Of a DNA stretch of 64,000 nt, positions 1 to 8,456 are shown piece by piece. Both the position numbers and the translations under genes were made by a program. The notes below the pieces were generated by a model, which was given only the letters and a program-made list of their open reading frames with translations, ran no database searches and was not told where the DNA came from. Every line of letters starts with the position of its first letter. Within the stretch, counting starts at the first letter, position 1. Source of the DNA: Gluconobacter cadivus (GTDB lineage: Bacteria > Pseudomonadota > Alphaproteobacteria > Acetobacterales > Acetobacteraceae); assembly GCF_015244745.1 (NCBI RefSeq), contig NZ_JABCQI010000004.1:62001-126000 (forward strand). Direction: 5' to 3'.

Positions 1-796
1 CCCGCACGACGACAGCCCCTTCTGGAACAGCCGGAGGCAAATCAGTGGCGGGCTGTCCGGGTGTCGAAGTTTTTTCAGGCGCAACGGTCTCAGCCGGGGG
101 CGTTGGGACAGTTGCATCATCTTCATCAGAAGACGGAGCCGCTGGTACAGCCTGTTCCGGTGCAGACGCAGGCGGATTTTGCGGGGCCGCAACCGTCTGC
201 ACAGGGCTGGAAATTGTTGGCGGCCCAGCAGGAGTAGGCGACGCAACGACCGGAGCATGAGGCTCGGGCGTGGGTGCGCGTCCGGGCATGACAGAGGCGA
301 CCTGTGGGGAGGTCGTGGCAGGAGTTGCCGCACCCGGCATCAGTTCTGCCACGGCTGGAACCTGACGCTGCGCCGGGGTGTCGTGTGCCGTAAAACGGTA
401 CCAGCCGACATAGGCCACAGCCACGACCACCAACCCGGCGCCGACCAGCACGCCGACCGGCAACCCCCGATCCCCTTCGGGTTGCGGGAAAACCAGCTCC
501 GTCTTGCGTGTCACGGCACCACGCGTATCGCGCCGAAAACGCTCGACCAGCGCGTCCGCATCAAGCTGCATGGCATGCGCGTACGTCCGCAGAAAGCCGA
601 CGGCGTAAGCCACACCCGGTAGGCCCGAAAGGTCGTCCGCTTCAAGCGCGGCCAGAAGTTTCGGGCGGATTCGCAGCCATTCCGCCACGTCTTCCAGCCG
701 CCATCCCAGTTCCTCGCGACGCTCGCGCAGCACCTTTCCAACACTGGGCTGGTCAGAAGACTGCGACAACGGGCGGCTGGAGGACGGAGAGGACAT
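1..796 (-). CDS. rodZ: RodZ-like cytoskeletal/HTH membrane protein (C-terminus cut by window edge)
   Basis: The gene reads from ATG at 796 with no stop before base 1, so only the first 265 or so residues are present. Residues ~17-95 form a Cro/C1-type helix-turn-helix (GKVLRERREELGW, then LEADDLSGLPGVAYAVGFLR), the arrangement found in RodZ. A single membrane segment follows at ~111-131, then a Pro/Ala/Thr-rich periplasmic linker. RodZ links MreB to the cell-wall elongation machinery. The gene starts 14 bases after the nitronate monooxygenase stop and is probably last in the lysC operon within this window. The C-terminal DUF4115 domain, if present, lies outside the window. Confidence 0.8.
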   Translation of the reverse strand, partial: MSSPSSSRPLSQSSDQPSVGKVLRERREELGWRLEDVAEWLRIRPKLLAALEADDLSGLPGVAYAVGFLRTYAHAMQLDADALVERFRRDTRGAVTRKTELVFPQPEGDRGLPVGVLVGAGLVVVAVAYVGWYRFTAHDTPAQRQVPAVAELMPGAATPATTSPQVASVMPGRAPTPEPHAPVVASPTPAGPPTISSPVQTVAAPQNPPASAPEQAVPAAPSSDEDDATVPTPPAETVAPEKTSTPGQPATDLPPAVPEGAVVVR

Positions 797-810
797 GACC
801 GGATGATCCG

Positions 811-1890
811 TTAGCTGGCAGCGTGAATACGGGTTTCACGCTGCTTTATGGCATCAACGGCCTGCTGCACCAGCGTCGCAAGAATATCGGCGACCGGACG
901 GATTTCCTTGACCATACCGACGGACTGACCCGCCATGACAGAACCCGTTTCCACGTCCCCTTCGATAACGGCACGACGCAGCGCACCGGCCCAGTAGTGC
1001 TCGATCGAGAGCTGCGCTTCTTCCTTGGTCAGTTCGCCGCTCTGGAACTTCTGAAGTGCTTCGCCCTGAAGACGTGCGTAGCGACGACCACCTTCATTCG
1101 ACAGGCCCCGTACCGGAATGACCGGGAAAAGTTCGTCGAGTTGCACGGTCGTCACGGCATCACGGGCATTGGCGCGCAGGAAAGCCTTCTTGAAGTTTTC
1201 ATGTGCGATGCTTTCCTCGGACGCCGCAAACAGCGTTCCGAGTTGCGCACCCGCGGCGCCCTGCTCCAGATAGGACAGGACGGCATCACCACGTCCAAGG
1301 CCACCAGCCACAAACACCGGCACATCGCGGATATGGGGCAGGATTTCCTGCGCCAGAACCGTCAGCGACACGGGCCCGACATGGCCACCCGCTTCCGAGC
1401 CTTCGATCACGAGAGCCTCGATGCCCATGCGCACCAGCCGCTTGCCCAGAGCCAGAGCAGGCGCAAAACCGATCGCCCGCGCTCCGCCATCGCGGACCTT
1501 GCGGATCGTGGCGCTGTTCGGCACGCCGCCTGCGAGCACGATGTGAGAGACGTTATGCGCCAGACACACGTCCACCAGTCGGTCCAGCTCTGGGTGCATG
1601 GTGATAAGGTTGACGCCGAACGGGCGCTTCGTCATCGCCTGTGTGGCAACGATTTCCTCTTCCAGACGCTCGGGAGACATCGCGCCACAGGCGATAACAC
1701 CAAATCCACCGGCGTTGGAAATGGCCGAGACGAGATGCCGCTCGCTGACCCAGGACATGGCGCCACCAAGGATCGCGACCTCACTGCCCAAGAAATCACA
1801 GCCCGGCTTCCACAGCCGGTCCAGCGTCGCGCGCGCGTCCAGGGCCTCACCCCGGGTCTCGCTCGGAGTCTCGATCAGGGTTTCGCTCAC
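811..1890 (-). CDS. Nitronate monooxygenase / 2-nitropropane dioxygenase family FMN enzyme
   Basis: This 359-residue TIM-barrel flavoprotein resembles the nitronate monooxygenase (NPD) family, which oxidises alkyl nitronates such as propionate 3-nitronate using FMN and oxygen. Family features seen are GGAMSWVSERHLVSAISNAGGFG near the start (residues ~41-64), EGSEAGGHVG in the middle and PVFVAGGLGRGDAV in the FMN phosphate-binding part. It starts with GTG at 1890, and this GTG overlaps the lysC TGA (GTGA), so the two are translationally coupled. The family is broad and includes enoyl-ACP reductase II (FabK)-like members, so the substrate is not certain. Confidence 0.78.
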   Translation of the reverse strand: MSETLIETPSETRGEALDARATLDRLWKPGCDFLGSEVAILGGAMSWVSERHLVSAISNAGGFGVIACGAMSPERLEEEIVATQAMTKRPFGVNLITMHPELDRLVDVCLAHNVSHIVLAGGVPNSATIRKVRDGGARAIGFAPALALGKRLVRMGIEALVIEGSEAGGHVGPVSLTVLAQEILPHIRDVPVFVAGGLGRGDAVLSYLEQGAAGAQLGTLFAASEESIAHENFKKAFLRANARDAVTTVQLDELFPVIPVRGLSNEGGRRYARLQGEALQKFQSGELTKEEAQLSIEHYWAGALRRAVIEGDVETGSVMAGQSVGMVKEIRPVADILATLVQQAVDAIKQRETRIHAAS

Positions 1891-3212
1891 GCGTCGGCTT
1901 CCTCTTTGGCATCAAGCCCATAAGCCGTGTGCAGCGCGCGCATGGCCAGTTCAGTATATTCGGAATCGATCAGAACCGAGATCTTGATCTCGCTCGTGGA
2001 GATGACCTGCACGTTGATGCCGCGATCGGCCAGCGTGCGGAACATCCGCGCGGCCAGACCGGCATTCGAGCGCATCCCGATGCCCACGACACTGATCTTT
2101 ACCACGTTATGGGACGTGATCAGTTCGCCATACTGGACGTATTCGCGGGCCTTCTCCAGCACGGAGCGGGCAGCGGCCTCGTCGGCTTTGCTGACCGTGA
2201 AGGTCATGTTCGTCAGATTGTCCACGCCAACGCTCTGGACGATCATGTCGACATTGATGTTCGCAGCAGCCAGCGGATCGAAAATCGCGGCAGCGATGCC
2301 CGGACGGTCCGGAATGTTCCGCACGGAGATTTTCGCTTCGTCATGCGAGTTGGCAATCCCCGCAACCAGTTCCTTCTCCATGATCTCGTCCTCATCAACA
2401 ACAATCGAACCACTGTCATCATCCGTTTCCGCGAACGATGACAGTACCCGCACCCGGACATTCTCACGCATGGCGAGGCCGACACTGCGGGTCTGAAGTA
2501 CCTTGGCGCCTACGGAAGCCAGTTCAAGCATCTCTTCGTAAGTGATGCGATCCAGCTTCTTTGCGCGTTTCACGATGCGCGGATCGGTCGTATAGATCCC
2601 GTCCACATCGGTATAGATATCACACTGATCGGCATGGATGGCAGCCGCAACGGCCACGGCGGAGGTATCCGATCCACCGCGCCCCAGCGTTGCGATCCGT
2701 CCATCAGGGCCTACGCCCTGAAAGCCTGCGACAACCGGCACGATGCCATCATCCAGACAGGCCAGCAGCGCCGTGCCGTCCACGCTCTCAATGGCGGCTT
2801 TGCCGTGGGCGTCATCCGTCACAAGCGGGATCTGCCAACCCTGAAACGACCGCGCTTTCACGCCAAGCGCCTGAAGCGCGATGGAGACAAGCCCGCTTGT
2901 CACCTGCTCGCCCGCCGCCACCACGGCATCATATTCCTTCGGATCGGCCAGCGGGTCGAGTTCCGCACAATATCCGACCATCCGGTTCGTCACACCCGCC
3001 ATCGCCGACACAACAACTGCCACGCGGCGGCCGCGGTCATGTTCCGCCTTCACGCGTTTCGCAACGTTCCGGATACGCTCGATATTTCCGACGGATGTAC
3101 CGCCGAATTTCATGACAACCGTCTTCCGTTTCCCAATTTCGCCAGTCATGGCGGCATGAGGATCGGCACGACCGGAAAGCTGGTCGTGGACGGGAGTATC
3201 GGGCATGGACAT
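1887..3212 (-). CDS. lysC: Aspartate kinase
   Basis: Phosphorylates aspartate, the first step to lysine/diaminopimelate, threonine and methionine. The kinase signature VMKFGGTSVGNIERIRNVAKR and the later GRGGSDTSAVAVAAAI are clear, and two ACT regulatory domains follow (SVRNIPDRPGIAAAIF and KISVVGIGMRSNAGLAARMF), so lysine/threonine feedback inhibition is likely. The ATG at 3212 gives 441 residues; ATGs at 3149 (420 aa) and 3113 (408 aa) are also possible and no start has a convincing Shine-Dalgarno. The frame stays open further upstream, but that part has no family match and would overlap divergent ubiG. The downstream gene overlaps by 4 bases. Confidence 0.93.
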   Translation of the reverse strand: MSMPDTPVHDQLSGRADPHAAMTGEIGKRKTVVMKFGGTSVGNIERIRNVAKRVKAEHDRGRRVAVVVSAMAGVTNRMVGYCAELDPLADPKEYDAVVAAGEQVTSGLVSIALQALGVKARSFQGWQIPLVTDDAHGKAAIESVDGTALLACLDDGIVPVVAGFQGVGPDGRIATLGRGGSDTSAVAVAAAIHADQCDIYTDVDGIYTTDPRIVKRAKKLDRITYEEMLELASVGAKVLQTRSVGLAMRENVRVRVLSSFAETDDDSGSIVVDEDEIMEKELVAGIANSHDEAKISVRNIPDRPGIAAAIFDPLAAANINVDMIVQSVGVDNLTNMTFTVSKADEAAARSVLEKAREYVQYGELITSHNVVKISVVGIGMRSNAGLAARMFRTLADRGINVQVISTSEIKISVLIDSEYTELAMRALHTAYGLDAKEEADA

Positions 3213-3376
3213 CGCGGATAAGGCTCCAGTACGTGTCTGGCGTTGCGCGCTCGGGTCTGGCATCGGGTACCGCAAAACACCCGGCGCCTGAACAGACTCT
3301 GCCGGTCCACATACTCGTCTCGCTCCGCCACGTCCAGATGACGCACGGCAGACAGGCACACAGAAGGACAGTTCTG

Positions 3377-4132
3377 ATGCCCACAGAAACATCTCCGGGA
3401 CAGGATTTCAGACGTTCATCCGTTTCGGAATCCGAAATTGCCCATTTCAGCGCTCTGGCAGAAGACTGGTGGAATCCGCGCGGCCCCATGGCCCCGCTCC
3501 ATGCCATGAACCCTTTGCGGACCGAATGGGTCAGCCGGCATGTTGCACCGTTACGCGCCGCGTCCGCCGGACCTCTAAGCCTGCTCGATATCGGTTGTGG
3601 CGCGGGTTTGGCCAGCGAGGCTTATGCCAAACTCGGGTTTGAAACGCTTGGAATCGATGCCAGCGCCGCCGGTATCCAGGCAGCCGAGGCGCATTTGGCC
3701 CAACATCCCCTCCCGCCCGAAGCTGCCCCCCTGTCCTATCGCAATGGCAGTGCGGAAGACCTTGTTGCGGAAGGGGCGCGGTTCGACGTCGTCAATGCGC
3801 TTGAAGTCATCGAACACGTCAATGATCCGCAGGATTTTTTGATCATGCTGGCCACGCTGACGAAACCGGGCGGTATGGTTGCTGTGTCCACACTGAACCG
3901 CACGCCACGCTCTTTCGCTGTCGCCAAACTCGGTGCGGAATATCTGCTGCGGATGCTGCCCGTGGGCACGCATGACTGGAAGAAGTTTATCAAGCCGGAC
4001 GAACTGGCCGCCATGGCCCGACAGGCCGGTCTGCGGATGCTGGACATCGCGGGCATGAGCTATGTGCCGTTCAAATGGCGCGAAAGCCGCGACACCGGCA
4101 TCAACTACATCGCGATTTTCCGCAAGGACTGA
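3377..4132 (+). CDS. ubiG: Ubiquinone biosynthesis O-methyltransferase UbiG
   Basis: SAM-dependent class I methyltransferase of 251 residues that carries out both O-methylations in ubiquinone synthesis. The family N-terminus SESEIAHFSALAEDWWNPRGPMAPLHAMNPLR, the SAM-binding motif LLDIGCGAGLASE and the post-I region VVNALEVIEHV are all present. The chosen ATG has AGAAGGA seven bases upstream; an upstream in-frame extension to 3233 lacks family similarity. It is divergent from lysC and the 164-base gap presumably holds both promoters. A strong hairpin follows the stop. Confidence 0.93.
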   Translation: MPTETSPGQDFRRSSVSESEIAHFSALAEDWWNPRGPMAPLHAMNPLRTEWVSRHVAPLRAASAGPLSLLDIGCGAGLASEAYAKLGFETLGIDASAAGIQAAEAHLAQHPLPPEAAPLSYRNGSAEDLVAEGARFDVVNALEVIEHVNDPQDFLIMLATLTKPGGMVAVSTLNRTPRSFAVAKLGAEYLLRMLPVGTHDWKKFIKPDELAAMARQAGLRMLDIAGMSYVPFKWRESRDTGINYIAIFRKD

Positions 4133-4138
4133 ACAAAA

Positions 4139-4176
4139 AAGGCGCTTGCAGCGGGATCATCCGCCGCAAGCGCCTT
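4139..4176 (-). terminator. Bidirectional intrinsic terminator between ubiG and the lactonase gene
   Basis: The arms AAGGCGCTTGC and GCAAGCGCCTT pair, extended inward by GCGG/CCGC with one unpaired base on each side, around a GATCAT loop. On the minus strand the stem is followed by a T-rich run (complement of aaaaaa at 4135-4140), so it best serves the minus-strand lactonase gene; on the plus strand it can also stop ubiG transcripts. Confidence 0.85.
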
Positions 4177-4194
4177 AATCGCAGAAAGGGCTGA

Positions 4195-5466
4195 TCAGGC
4201 CTTCGTGTTCATGAACGCGAAGGTCGTCGGACTTCCGACGGGCGTGAAATTGTTCGTAAACGCAATTTCGCCCGTCTTTTTGTCCACCCGGAACGAAGTC
4301 ACGGCATCTGAACGCTGGTTGGCGCAGAACAGGAACGTTCCGGACGGATCGAACATCAAGGCACGGCCATAATCCGCGTGCATCCAGACTTCGTCCTGAA
4401 GCGTGAGCGTCCCATCGGTTCCGATGGCAAACACTGCCAGCGAATCACCAAGCCGGTTGGAGACGTAAACGAACTTGCCGCTGGCCGAGATCAGGATTTC
4501 CGCGGCCAGCGTCGAGCCACGGAAATGCGACGTGACCGTGCTGACCGTCTGGATATTGCTGATCGCACCGGTAACCGGATCGAAATTGGAAACAACGACC
4601 TTCGAATCCTGTTCGCACAGATTGTACAGAATCCGACCGGAATGATTGAACTGGAAGTGGCGCGGTGCCGACCCCGGCTCCATGTCGTAATATGGCGTCT
4701 TAGCCGGGATCAGCTTGCCCGTGTCGAGGTTCAGCGTCCAGACATAGACCCGGTCCAGACCCGCGTCATCGGCTAGCACAAATTTTCCGCTTGGATCGGA
4801 ATGGATCATGTGCGGGTGTGAGCCCGAATGATCGGAAACGGCAAAATTACCCTGCGGATTGTCCGCAGCGCGCTCCGGTTGGCGCGGGCCTGTGTTGTGA
4901 ACCACGTCCGATGCTTCGCCCAGAGATCCGTCCGAGCGGATGGGCAGAACCGCCACATTGCCACCAACATAATTGGCCACCAGCACATAGCGGCCTGAAT
5001 GGTGGATGCTCACATATGCCGGAACAGCACCCATCGAACTGACGACATTCAGCTTGCGCAGTGAACCGGTTTTGGGGTCGATGGCAAATGCCGTGACGGA
5101 CCCGTCACCATTCTTGTTGAAATCGTCGATTTCGCTCAGCGCGTAGAGGAAGCGCTGGTCTTTCGAGATCGTCAGGAAGGACGGGCTGGCGATATCGGTG
5201 AACGTCGTGATCGGCGTCAGAACGCCCGTATCACGGTCCATATCGAAAACGGCAATGCCCTGCCCGTTTCCGGTTCCGCCGCCCGGGGGGCCGTGTTTCG
5301 TATATCCGCCGACAAAGCAGATCGTTTTGGAAACCTGCTTCGGTGGCGGAGGTGGCGTCGGGACCTCCTTCTCAGGATCGGCGGCACCAGCAATACCAGT
5401 ACCGGCAGCCGCAACACCGGCAACCAGTCCGGCCGCAAAACTGCGGCGGGAAACAGGGTGGGACAT
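4195..5466 (-). CDS. Tat-exported lactonase-family beta-propeller protein (6-phosphogluconolactonase YbhE/Pgl-like)
   Basis: The 423-residue product starts MSHPVSRRSFAAGLVAG, a twin-arginine signal (SRRSFA) with an AxA-like cleavage area near GIAGAA, so it is probably exported folded to the periplasm. The rest resembles the lactonase (PF10282) seven-bladed propeller: repeated blades such as FVGGYT, GRYVLVANYVGGNVAVLPI, HPHMIHSDPSGKFVLADDAGLDRVYVW and ALMFDPSGTFLFCANQRSDAV. Cytosolic relatives hydrolyse 6-phosphogluconolactone; a periplasmic copy in an acetic acid bacterium could act on sugar lactones made by periplasmic dehydrogenases, which is inference. The ATG at 5466 follows AAAGGA; an extension to 5514 would precede and disrupt the signal. 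Confidence 0.82.
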   Translation of the reverse strand: MSHPVSRRSFAAGLVAGVAAAGTGIAGAADPEKEVPTPPPPPKQVSKTICFVGGYTKHGPPGGGTGNGQGIAVFDMDRDTGVLTPITTFTDIASPSFLTISKDQRFLYALSEIDDFNKNGDGSVTAFAIDPKTGSLRKLNVVSSMGAVPAYVSIHHSGRYVLVANYVGGNVAVLPIRSDGSLGEASDVVHNTGPRQPERAADNPQGNFAVSDHSGSHPHMIHSDPSGKFVLADDAGLDRVYVWTLNLDTGKLIPAKTPYYDMEPGSAPRHFQFNHSGRILYNLCEQDSKVVVSNFDPVTGAISNIQTVSTVTSHFRGSTLAAEILISASGKFVYVSNRLGDSLAVFAIGTDGTLTLQDEVWMHADYGRALMFDPSGTFLFCANQRSDAVTSFRVDKKTGEIAFTNNFTPVGSPTTFAFMNTKA

Positions 5467-5538
5467 GATGGGTCTGCATTCCTTTCGATAGGGTGACGAT
5501 AACGTCCGGGCCATGATGCCGGTTTCGCGACAACAGAC

Positions 5539-6021
5539 CTAGTGCACGTCTTTCGGTAGCTTGCATTGTGGTCCGACTGGCGGACCGGTGTAGCGGCTCC
5601 AGGTCTGGGTTTCGCCCAGAAGAGGCATTCCCAGAACGAATCCGCGCAGCTTCAGAACATTGGGTTGGGAAACCCATATCCGCGCCTGATAGACCCGTCC
5701 GGTTCTCGGATCAAGAATATGGCCCTGCCACTTGCGATCCTCGATTGGGACAAAGTCTGTCAGCATACGGATACCGCATTGCGAACGTCCCCAGACGTCT
5801 TTTGGCATTTCCCCGTCGTAAGCCATGCCAATCAGTTGACCACAGAGAGCATGCCCGCAGGGCTGGATCGAAAACAACCCATCGTGCCCTTCCGACAGCC
5901 ACAGGCCCTGTTCGGGAATGTTCTGCGGAAGAGCATCATCCGGAGCAGGAGACTGGGCCCGAACACATGAAAGTGACAGCACAGTCATCAGGAAAGCCGC
6001 GAAAAAGCCCGCACAGCGCAT
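5539..6021 (-). CDS. DUF2147 family exported protein
   Basis: A 160-residue protein with a Sec signal peptide (MRCAGFFAAFLMTVLSLSCVRAQS). The mature part matches the DUF2147 pattern: GLWLSEGHDGLFSIQPCGHALCGQLIG, then a region ending WQGHILDPRTGRVYQARIWV and LKLRGFVLGMPLLGETQTWSR. Function of the family is not established; the four cysteines and compact beta-rich pattern suggest a periplasmic binding or stress-related fold. Its ATG directly abuts the grxC stop, so it is the last gene of the DUF3553-comF-grxC operon. Confidence 0.82.
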   Translation of the reverse strand: MRCAGFFAAFLMTVLSLSCVRAQSPAPDDALPQNIPEQGLWLSEGHDGLFSIQPCGHALCGQLIGMAYDGEMPKDVWGRSQCGIRMLTDFVPIEDRKWQGHILDPRTGRVYQARIWVSQPNVLKLRGFVLGMPLLGETQTWSRYTGPPVGPQCKLPKDVH

Positions 6022-6279
6022 TCAGACGGTGCCCAGCAGGGCATCAAGCCGCCCGGCGCGATCAAGGGCCATCAGGTCGTCGCAGCCCCCGAGCGCCTCC
6101 CCGTCAACAAACGTCTGAGGCACCGTGCGACGTCCCGAACGACGAATGGAGTCCTCGCGTTCGGCGGATCCGTGCGGGGCGTTGATTTCCTGAAACGTCA
6201 CGCCCTTGGAGCGCAGAAGACTGACGGCATGCACACAGTAAGGGCATCCAGGCTGGGTAAAAATCTCGATTTTCGGCAT
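6022..6279 (-). CDS. grxC: Glutaredoxin 3 (GrxC type)
   Basis: An 85-residue dithiol glutaredoxin with the CPYC active site (GCPYCVHAV), the cis-proline TVPQTFV and the GGCDD glutathione-binding motif. It reduces disulfides with glutathione as electron donor. ATG at 6279 gives the standard GrxC length; the ORF extends to 6357 but that part overlaps comF and has no family match. It lies 7 bases after comF. No unusual residues seen. Confidence 0.93.
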   Translation of the reverse strand: MPKIEIFTQPGCPYCVHAVSLLRSKGVTFQEINAPHGSAEREDSIRRSGRRTVPQTFVDGEALGGCDDLMALDRAGRLDALLGTV

Positions 6280-6286
6280 AGGATTC

Positions 6287-7054
6287 TCATTCCTGGACAA
6301 AGCGCGGGTTCTGTTCATCCACTCTCCCGGTCCGGGCTGCAACCAAAATATCCACACTTGCCGCCCCGGCCTGCATCAGAGCCAATGTACAGGCCGTCGC
6401 CGTGGAGCCTGTCGTCAGCACATCATCCACCAGCAAAACAGCCTGCCCTCTTATGCAGGCGTCCCGCCCTTTTCTGATCCGGATTGCCTGTGTCATCTCC
6501 TCTTCGCGCTCTCCGGCGGACAGACGGGCCAGAGCCTTTGTCGAGCGAACACGTTGAAGGGCATCTACCATACATGGCAATCCGGCAAGCCGTGCCACAC
6601 CCTGCGCCATCAAACCGGCCTGATTGTAACGCCGCTTCCATAATCGGGTGCGATATAGTGGCACCGGCACGACAAGCGTTACTTTCTCCAGCAGATCTTC
6701 AGCCGCAACAGCCATATGCCGTGCCAGAACGGCCGCATTTTCGGTATGATCGGAATATTTCAGTGGCAGGATGAGGCGTCGGGACCAACCATCATAAACG
6801 AATGCGGCCCGGGCAGAACGCCAGACCGGCGGATGGGCATGACAGGCAGCACAGCAGTTCTGCGTACCTCCAAGCCCCTCATTTTCCAGAGGAACACCAC
6901 AACGATCACATTGCGGAGAGACGATCCGGTGTGCCGTCTGAAAGCAGGTGCTGCAAAAAGCCCCCTCCGTCATGACTTCGGTGCCACAGGCTGCACAGAC
7001 TGGAGGCAGAAGTGTATTGAGGAGCGCGCGGGCTATACGACGGCCTGTCCGCAT
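6287..7054 (-). CDS. comF: ComF family phosphoribosyltransferase-like protein
   Basis: The 255-residue product has N-terminal zinc-finger-like cysteines (CAACGTEV, CSTC, CDRCG, CCAACH) followed by a type I phosphoribosyltransferase domain with the PRPP motif VLLVDDVLTTGSTATA near residues 208-223 and the conserved RYNQAGLMAQGVAR. ComF proteins are linked to natural transformation, acting with PriA after DNA uptake; a DNA-uptake role here is inference, although comM also lies in the window. The start overlaps the DUF3553 stop by one base (TAATG). Confidence 0.88.
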   Translation of the reverse strand: MRTGRRIARALLNTLLPPVCAACGTEVMTEGAFCSTCFQTAHRIVSPQCDRCGVPLENEGLGGTQNCCAACHAHPPVWRSARAAFVYDGWSRRLILPLKYSDHTENAAVLARHMAVAAEDLLEKVTLVVPVPLYRTRLWKRRYNQAGLMAQGVARLAGLPCMVDALQRVRSTKALARLSAGEREEEMTQAIRIRKGRDACIRGQAVLLVDDVLTTGSTATACTLALMQAGAASVDILVAARTGRVDEQNPRFVQE

Positions 7055-7248
7055 TACCGGGGTTTCGGCAGAAGTCGGAGCGTAATACGGGATGCATCGA
7101 TCAGGACTTTGCCCTGATGCTGAAAATTGACCGTCACCCGCTCACCGATAGCAGACTGAACCTGCCCCCATCCCCAGTCCGGGTAATCGGGATGCAGAAC
7201 AATCTGACCTGGCTCAAGAAAAGATTGAAACGGCCCGCCTACTGACAT
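7054..7248 (-). CDS. DUF3553 small domain protein
   Basis: A 64-residue protein with the DUF3553 pattern PGQIVLHPDYPDWGWGQVQSAIGERVTVNFQHQGKV. This small beta-barrel-like motif resembles the CarD/UvrD C-terminal region and occurs fused to helicases or alone in alphaproteobacteria; the stand-alone form has no proven function. It is the first gene of the comF-grxC-DUF2147 operon and lies downstream of galU with a 111-base gap containing a nested inverted repeat. Confidence 0.78.
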   Translation of the reverse strand: MSVGGPFQSFLEPGQIVLHPDYPDWGWGQVQSAIGERVTVNFQHQGKVLIDASRITLRLLPKPR

Positions 7249-7295
7249 GCTTGCCAGACTCCTCGTCGCAGGATCTGAGCGGATATGGTCTTTAG

Positions 7296-7336
7296 CTGCT
7301 CTACCTGAAAGGTAAAAAACCTTGCAGGCAGAGCAG
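7296..7336. repeat. Nested inverted repeat between galU and the DUF3553 gene
   Basis: Outer arms CTGCTCTACCTG (7296-7307) and CAGGCAGAGCAG (7325-7336) pair over 12 positions with one mismatch that becomes a G-U pair in the minus-strand RNA. Inside it AAGGT/ACCTT pair around an A5 loop. It lies after the minus-strand galU stop and before the DUF3553 start. It is probably a galU terminator or a processing structure, though no T-run follows the outer stem. Confidence 0.55.
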
Positions 7337-7359
7337 ATCAGAATCGTACCTGACCGGGA

Positions 7360-8244
7360 TCAGGGGGCGTCTGTGTACTGCTTGTACTTCTTGAGGAACG
7401 CCTTGACCGACGCCCCGAGATCTTCGCGATCAATCGAGAAGGCAAGCTGGGCCTCAAGGAAGCCGGCCTTGTCGCCGCAGTCAAAGCGCGTGCCTTCATA
7501 ACGCAGGCCATGGAACGGCACTTCACCGATCGTCTTGGCCATTGCGTCCGTAAGCTGGACTTCGTTGCCTGCACCACGCTCAAGCTTCGCCAGATACTTC
7601 ATAACATCTGGCGTCAGAACATAGCGGCCGATAATGGACAGGTTCGACGGCGCGTCTTCCGGAGCAGGCTTTTCAACCAGACCCTTCACTTCAACCAGCT
7701 TTCCATCGTCGCTGCCAACGTCAAGAATGCCGTACCGGTTCGTATGCTCGGGCGGAACTTCCGACACAGCCACGACATTACCACCGGTCTTGTTGTAAGC
7801 TTCGACCAGCTGGCCAATGCAGCTGCGCCCCTTGACGATATCGTCCGGCAGCAGGATCGCAAACGGATCATCGCCAATGAAGGAACGGGCGCACCAGATC
7901 GCATGTCCGAGGCCCAGCGGCTCCTGCTGACGCACGGCCACAAGAGATCCAGCCTGCACACTGCTGGGAGCCAACGCTTCAAGCGCGCTCTTCTTGCCGC
8001 GCTCCTTAAGTGTTGCCTCAAGCTCATACGCGATATCGAAATAATCGATCAGACTGTCTTTGCCACGTCCGGTGACCAGACAGAATTCTTCGATCCCGGC
8101 TTCGCGAGCTTCGTCGATCGCGTACTGAATCAGCGGCTTGTCGACGACAGGAAGCATTTCCTTCGGCATGGCCTTTGTTGCGGGCAGAAACCGCGTACCA
8201 AGACCGGCAACAGGAAGAACAGCTTTTTTCAGTGGTTTGATCAC
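7360..8244 (-). CDS. galU: UTP-glucose-1-phosphate uridylyltransferase
   Basis: Makes UDP-glucose from UTP and glucose-1-phosphate for exopolysaccharide, LPS and (in acetic acid bacteria) possibly cellulose precursors. The 294-residue protein carries the nucleotide-binding signature VLPVAGLGTRFLPATKAMPKEML near residues 10-32 and the GalU features LGHAIWCARSFIGDDPFAILLPDDI and GNEVQLTDAM. The start is GTG at 8244 (MIKPLKKAVL). The 5' region (8245-8456) is AT-richer than its surroundings and contains an inverted repeat. Confidence 0.94.
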   Translation of the reverse strand: MIKPLKKAVLPVAGLGTRFLPATKAMPKEMLPVVDKPLIQYAIDEAREAGIEEFCLVTGRGKDSLIDYFDIAYELEATLKERGKKSALEALAPSSVQAGSLVAVRQQEPLGLGHAIWCARSFIGDDPFAILLPDDIVKGRSCIGQLVEAYNKTGGNVVAVSEVPPEHTNRYGILDVGSDDGKLVEVKGLVEKPAPEDAPSNLSIIGRYVLTPDVMKYLAKLERGAGNEVQLTDAMAKTIGEVPFHGLRYEGTRFDCGDKAGFLEAQLAFSIDREDLGASVKAFLKKYKQYTDAP

Positions 8245-8334
8245 GAAACCTCACACATCATACGAGATGACGCCCGACTGCCGAACGGAAGCCCAGACGC
8301 TCTTCAAAGACATTAGAGGAATACCCCTGTCTTA

Positions 8335-8364
8335 ATAGTCTGGCAATAAGATGGCACAGACTAT
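8335..8364. repeat. Inverted repeat upstream of galU
   Basis: ATAGTCTG (8335-8342) and CAGACTAT (8357-8364) are a perfect 8-base inverted repeat with a 14-base spacer, 91-120 bases upstream of the galU start. It could be a regulator binding site or part of a terminator for tRNA-Leu transcripts; the sequence alone does not decide. Confidence 0.4.
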
Positions 8365-8373
8365 CAGAACCTT

Positions 8374-8400
8374 AATAAAACCTGCCCCCCTTGAGGGAGA
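8374..8400 (-). terminator. Possible weak terminator downstream of tRNA-Leu(GAG)
   Basis: On the minus strand TCTCCC-TCAA-GGGGGG can form a six-pair stem (two G-U pairs), followed by GCAGG and TTTTATT. The stem is short and the T-run is not immediately adjacent, so this is a weak call. Confidence 0.3.
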
Positions 8401-8456
8401 GTAATATTCAGGAGATCCATGATTTTTAATTTGATACACCGACATATGAATGTCAG

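Noticed and set aside
823-1923. 366-aa open frame opposite the nitronate monooxygenase gene
   Set aside because: Antisense to a well-supported gene; His/Arg/Gln-rich without family motifs, a typical GC-rich shadow.
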